Shown here: piece by piece, positions 6,234-7,200 of the stretch
Position numbering within the stretch: the first letter of the stretch is position 1
How the letters are laid out: each line of letters starts with the position of its first letter
Assembly: GCA_946481475.1 (NCBI GenBank)
Contig: CAMLOB010000189.1
Coordinates: 1-7,200, forward strand
Direction: 5' to 3'
DNA length: 7,200 bases
From: an uncultured Chlorobiota bacterium
Lineage (GTDB): Bacteria; Bacteroidota; Kapaibacteriia; OLB7
Made by a program: the position numbers and the translations under genes
Notes under the pieces: generated by a model
Databases searched by the model: none
Told to the model about the DNA's origin: nothing
Seen by the model: the letters and a program-made list of their open reading frames with translations, nothing else

Positions 6234-6617
6234 CTACAGGAAGGCATTGACGTGATGCCGAATCTCCGGCTCCCCTCCCGAGCCGGTGGCGTAATCGACG
6301 GCGACGACATCAAAACGGGCTTCGTACTCGCTCAGCTCCATGACGTGTACGAAGCCCTTTGCTATTCTTCTGAGCTGCTTCCGCTTCGCTTCGTTGACGG
6401 CATCTTCCGGCAGACCGAACGTGTGGCTGCGGCGGGCCTTTACTTCGACGAAGACCCAGACCTCGTCGTCGCGCATGACCAGATCGATCTCTCCGGCCTT
6501 GCCGAAACGGAAGTTCTTCCTGACGAGTCGGTAGCCTTTCTGAAGAAGGAAGGCAAGGGCAAATTCTTCATGTTCCTCGCCCCAACTGCGGTGATTGAAG
6601 TTATCAGGTGAATCCAT
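6234..6617 (-). CDS. yraN: YraN family (UPF0102) PD-(D/E)XK nuclease-like protein
   Basis: The 127-residue product matches the UPF0102/YraN family in length and in every signature segment: WGEEHEEFALAFLLQKGYR at 12-30, GEIDL at 42-46, VFVEVKARR at 55-63, an FGLPEDAV segment near 67-74, RFDVVAV near the C-terminus, and the usual closing NAF-L. E43/D45 and E58/K60 are the expected PD-(D/E)XK active-site positions. The family has a Holliday-junction-resolvase-like fold and is found in most bacteria, but its cellular role is still not firmly known. The start ATG at 6617 has AAAGG about 10 bases upstream. That ribosome site lies inside a decayed copy of the ACCACCAAG repeat. The gene converges on the M48 gene with a 69-bp gap. 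Confidence 0.93.
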   Translation of the reverse strand: MDSPDNFNHRSWGEEHEEFALAFLLQKGYRLVRKNFRFGKAGEIDLVMRDDEVWVFVEVKARRSHTFGLPEDAVNEAKRKQLRRIAKGFVHVMELSEYEARFDVVAVDYATGSGGEPEIRHHVNAFL

Positions 6618-6621
6618 GTGG

Positions 6622-6660
6622 GGTGAACCTTTGTGTTGACTTGGTGAATTGGTGGTGAAT
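6622..6660 (-). repeat. Decayed copy of the ACCACCAAG-type repeat in the yraN leader
   Basis: Read on the minus strand, ATTCACCACCAA, then AAG, CACAAAG and TCACC line up in the same order and nearly the same spacing as the left arm of the 6711-6790 palindrome. It ends four bases before the yraN start codon and contains its probable ribosome binding site. Confidence 0.55.
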
Positions 6661-6710
6661 CATCCGGGGAGGTACCGGATACTCCGGGGTTGCCGGATCG
6701 ATGGGAATTT

Positions 6711-6790
6711 ACCACCAAGACACGAAGGGCACAAAGAAATCACCAAGGCCGATCCTTTGTGATTCTTCGTGCTCTTCGTGCCTTGGTGGT
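6711..6790. repeat. 80-bp imperfect palindrome, ACCACCAAG/GGCACGAAG type
   Basis: The element begins ACCACCAAGACACGAAGGGC and ends as its near reverse complement (GCTCTTCGTGCCTTGGTGGT). The arms of about 38 bases differ at a handful of positions plus a one-base indel, and meet at a short GCCGATC-like centre. It would form a long hairpin in DNA or RNA. It lies in the spacer between two minus-strand genes. Reading it as protein gives Thr/Arg-rich nonsense, so it is non-coding. Confidence 0.85.
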
Positions 6791-6806
6791 ACATCTTCAA
6801 CAGTGC

Positions 6807-6840
6807 GGAATCTTTACCGCCAGGTCACGAAAGAAATCAG
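6807..6840 (+). repeat. Partial direct copy of the palindrome's left arm
   Basis: GGAAT, then TTACC-GCCA, GTCACGAA and AGAAATCA match the left arm and its flank (6704-6751) in the same order, with an internal gap of about 6 bases. The stop codon of the GxxExxE gene (6837-6839, minus strand) lies inside it. Confidence 0.45.
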
Positions 6841-7200
6841 CGAATCATTCGCTTGATTCCGTCACGGATGCGCGCGACGTTGAAGTTGATGAGGAACCCG
6901 AGCCGCAGATCGGCCAGCTTCAGATATGTCAGAAGCTGAGCGGAGTGAATCGGATGGATTGCATCAACGGATTTCAACTCAAGAATAATTTTTCCCTCCA
7001 CAATGACATCCACTCTGAAGCCGCAGTCAAGTCGGACAGTATCGTAAACCACAGGAAACGGAACTTGCCGCTCGACGTGAAGTCCGCGCCGTGCAAGCTC
7101 GTGCATCAGACAAGCTTCATAAACCGACTCAAGTAATCCGGGACCGAGATTTGTGTGAACGGAGAAGACGGCGTCAACAGTTTCCCTGGCAAACTTGTTG
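6837..7200 (-). CDS. GxxExxE family protein (PDDEXK_3-like), 5'-partial at window edge
   Basis: The minus-strand frame stays open to the right edge, so the internal Met at 7106 is not the start. Numbering from the first visible codon (7199), GLLESVYE at 21-28 is the family signature, preceded by the usual VHTNLGPG. D64 (FRVDVIVEGK), E74 and K76 (ILELKSV) form the PD-(D/E)XK-type core. AQLLTYLKLADLRLGFLINF follows at 87-106, and the protein ends about 14 residues later. Some 120 residues are visible against a usual length near 125-130, so probably only a few N-terminal residues are missing. The family is widespread and of unknown function; the nuclease fold is predicted. It lies upstream of yraN on the same strand, separated by a 219-bp repeat-rich spacer. 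Confidence 0.9.
   Translation of the reverse strand, partial: NKFARETVDAVFSVHTNLGPGLLESVYEACLMHELARRGLHVERQVPFPVVYDTVRLDCGFRVDVIVEGKIILELKSVDAIHPIHSAQLLTYLKLADLRLGFLINFNVARIRDGIKRMIR

Noticed and set aside
6711..6840. Possible CRISPR array from repeated ACCACCAAG/CACGAAG units
   Set aside because: There are only two or three diverged units in mixed orientation, with no regular spacers. It is better explained as a palindromic repeat.
6690..7136. 148-codon plus-strand open frame
   Set aside because: It reads through the 80-bp palindrome and then antisense to the GxxExxE gene.

Overview
The window looks like a chromosomal segment of a GC-rich (roughly 60% G+C) member of the Fibrobacterota-Chlorobiota-Bacteroidota (FCB) group or a related candidate phylum. 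The main clue is a small secreted protein ending in a type IX secretion (Por) C-terminal sorting domain. It is followed by a secreted protein of the 'NYQGR ... GNPVTG' type with an alanine-triplet repeat, a style common in Ignavibacteria/Kapabacteria-like and Bacteroidota genomes. The exact lineage cannot be fixed from this sequence alone.

Layout, left to right. (1) Positions 2-3040, plus strand, hold the 3' part of a very large regulator, cut by the window edge. It has the end of a STAND/AAA-type ATPase module, a long helical-repeat region, and a C-terminal SARP-like DNA-binding head (winged helix plus BTAD). (2) Positions 3041-3211 are intergenic and carry a long imperfect palindrome that probably also ends transcription. 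(3) Positions 3212-5020 hold two plus-strand genes for exported proteins: a 198-residue protein with a T9SS tail, and a 371-residue fibre-like protein. A strong intrinsic terminator follows at 5053-5098. (4) Positions 5142-6164 encode an M48-family zinc metalloprotease, bracketed by a nearly identical pair of 37-bp inverted repeats. (5) Positions 6234-6617, minus strand, encode a YraN/UPF0102 protein. (6) Positions 6618-6836 are a repeat-rich spacer with an 80-bp palindrome of the ACCACCAAG/GGCACGAAG type and two decayed relatives. (7) Position 6837 to the right edge, minus strand, encodes a GxxExxE-family protein whose start lies just outside the window.

The two secreted proteins are the only pair that looks like a functional unit (same strand, 96-bp gap, both with signal peptides, shared terminator). 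YraN and the GxxExxE protein are both small PD-(D/E)XK-fold proteins in tandem on the minus strand, but the spacer between them argues against tight coupling. The regulator has no obvious target gene in the window. I see no clear new defence or mobile system. The most unusual material is the non-coding repeat structure: three intergenic regions share sequence of one AT-rich palindromic repeat family, one pair of which brackets the protease gene, and a second unrelated palindrome family sits beside the GxxExxE gene. The long antisense open frames (up to 330 codons) are by-products of high G+C.
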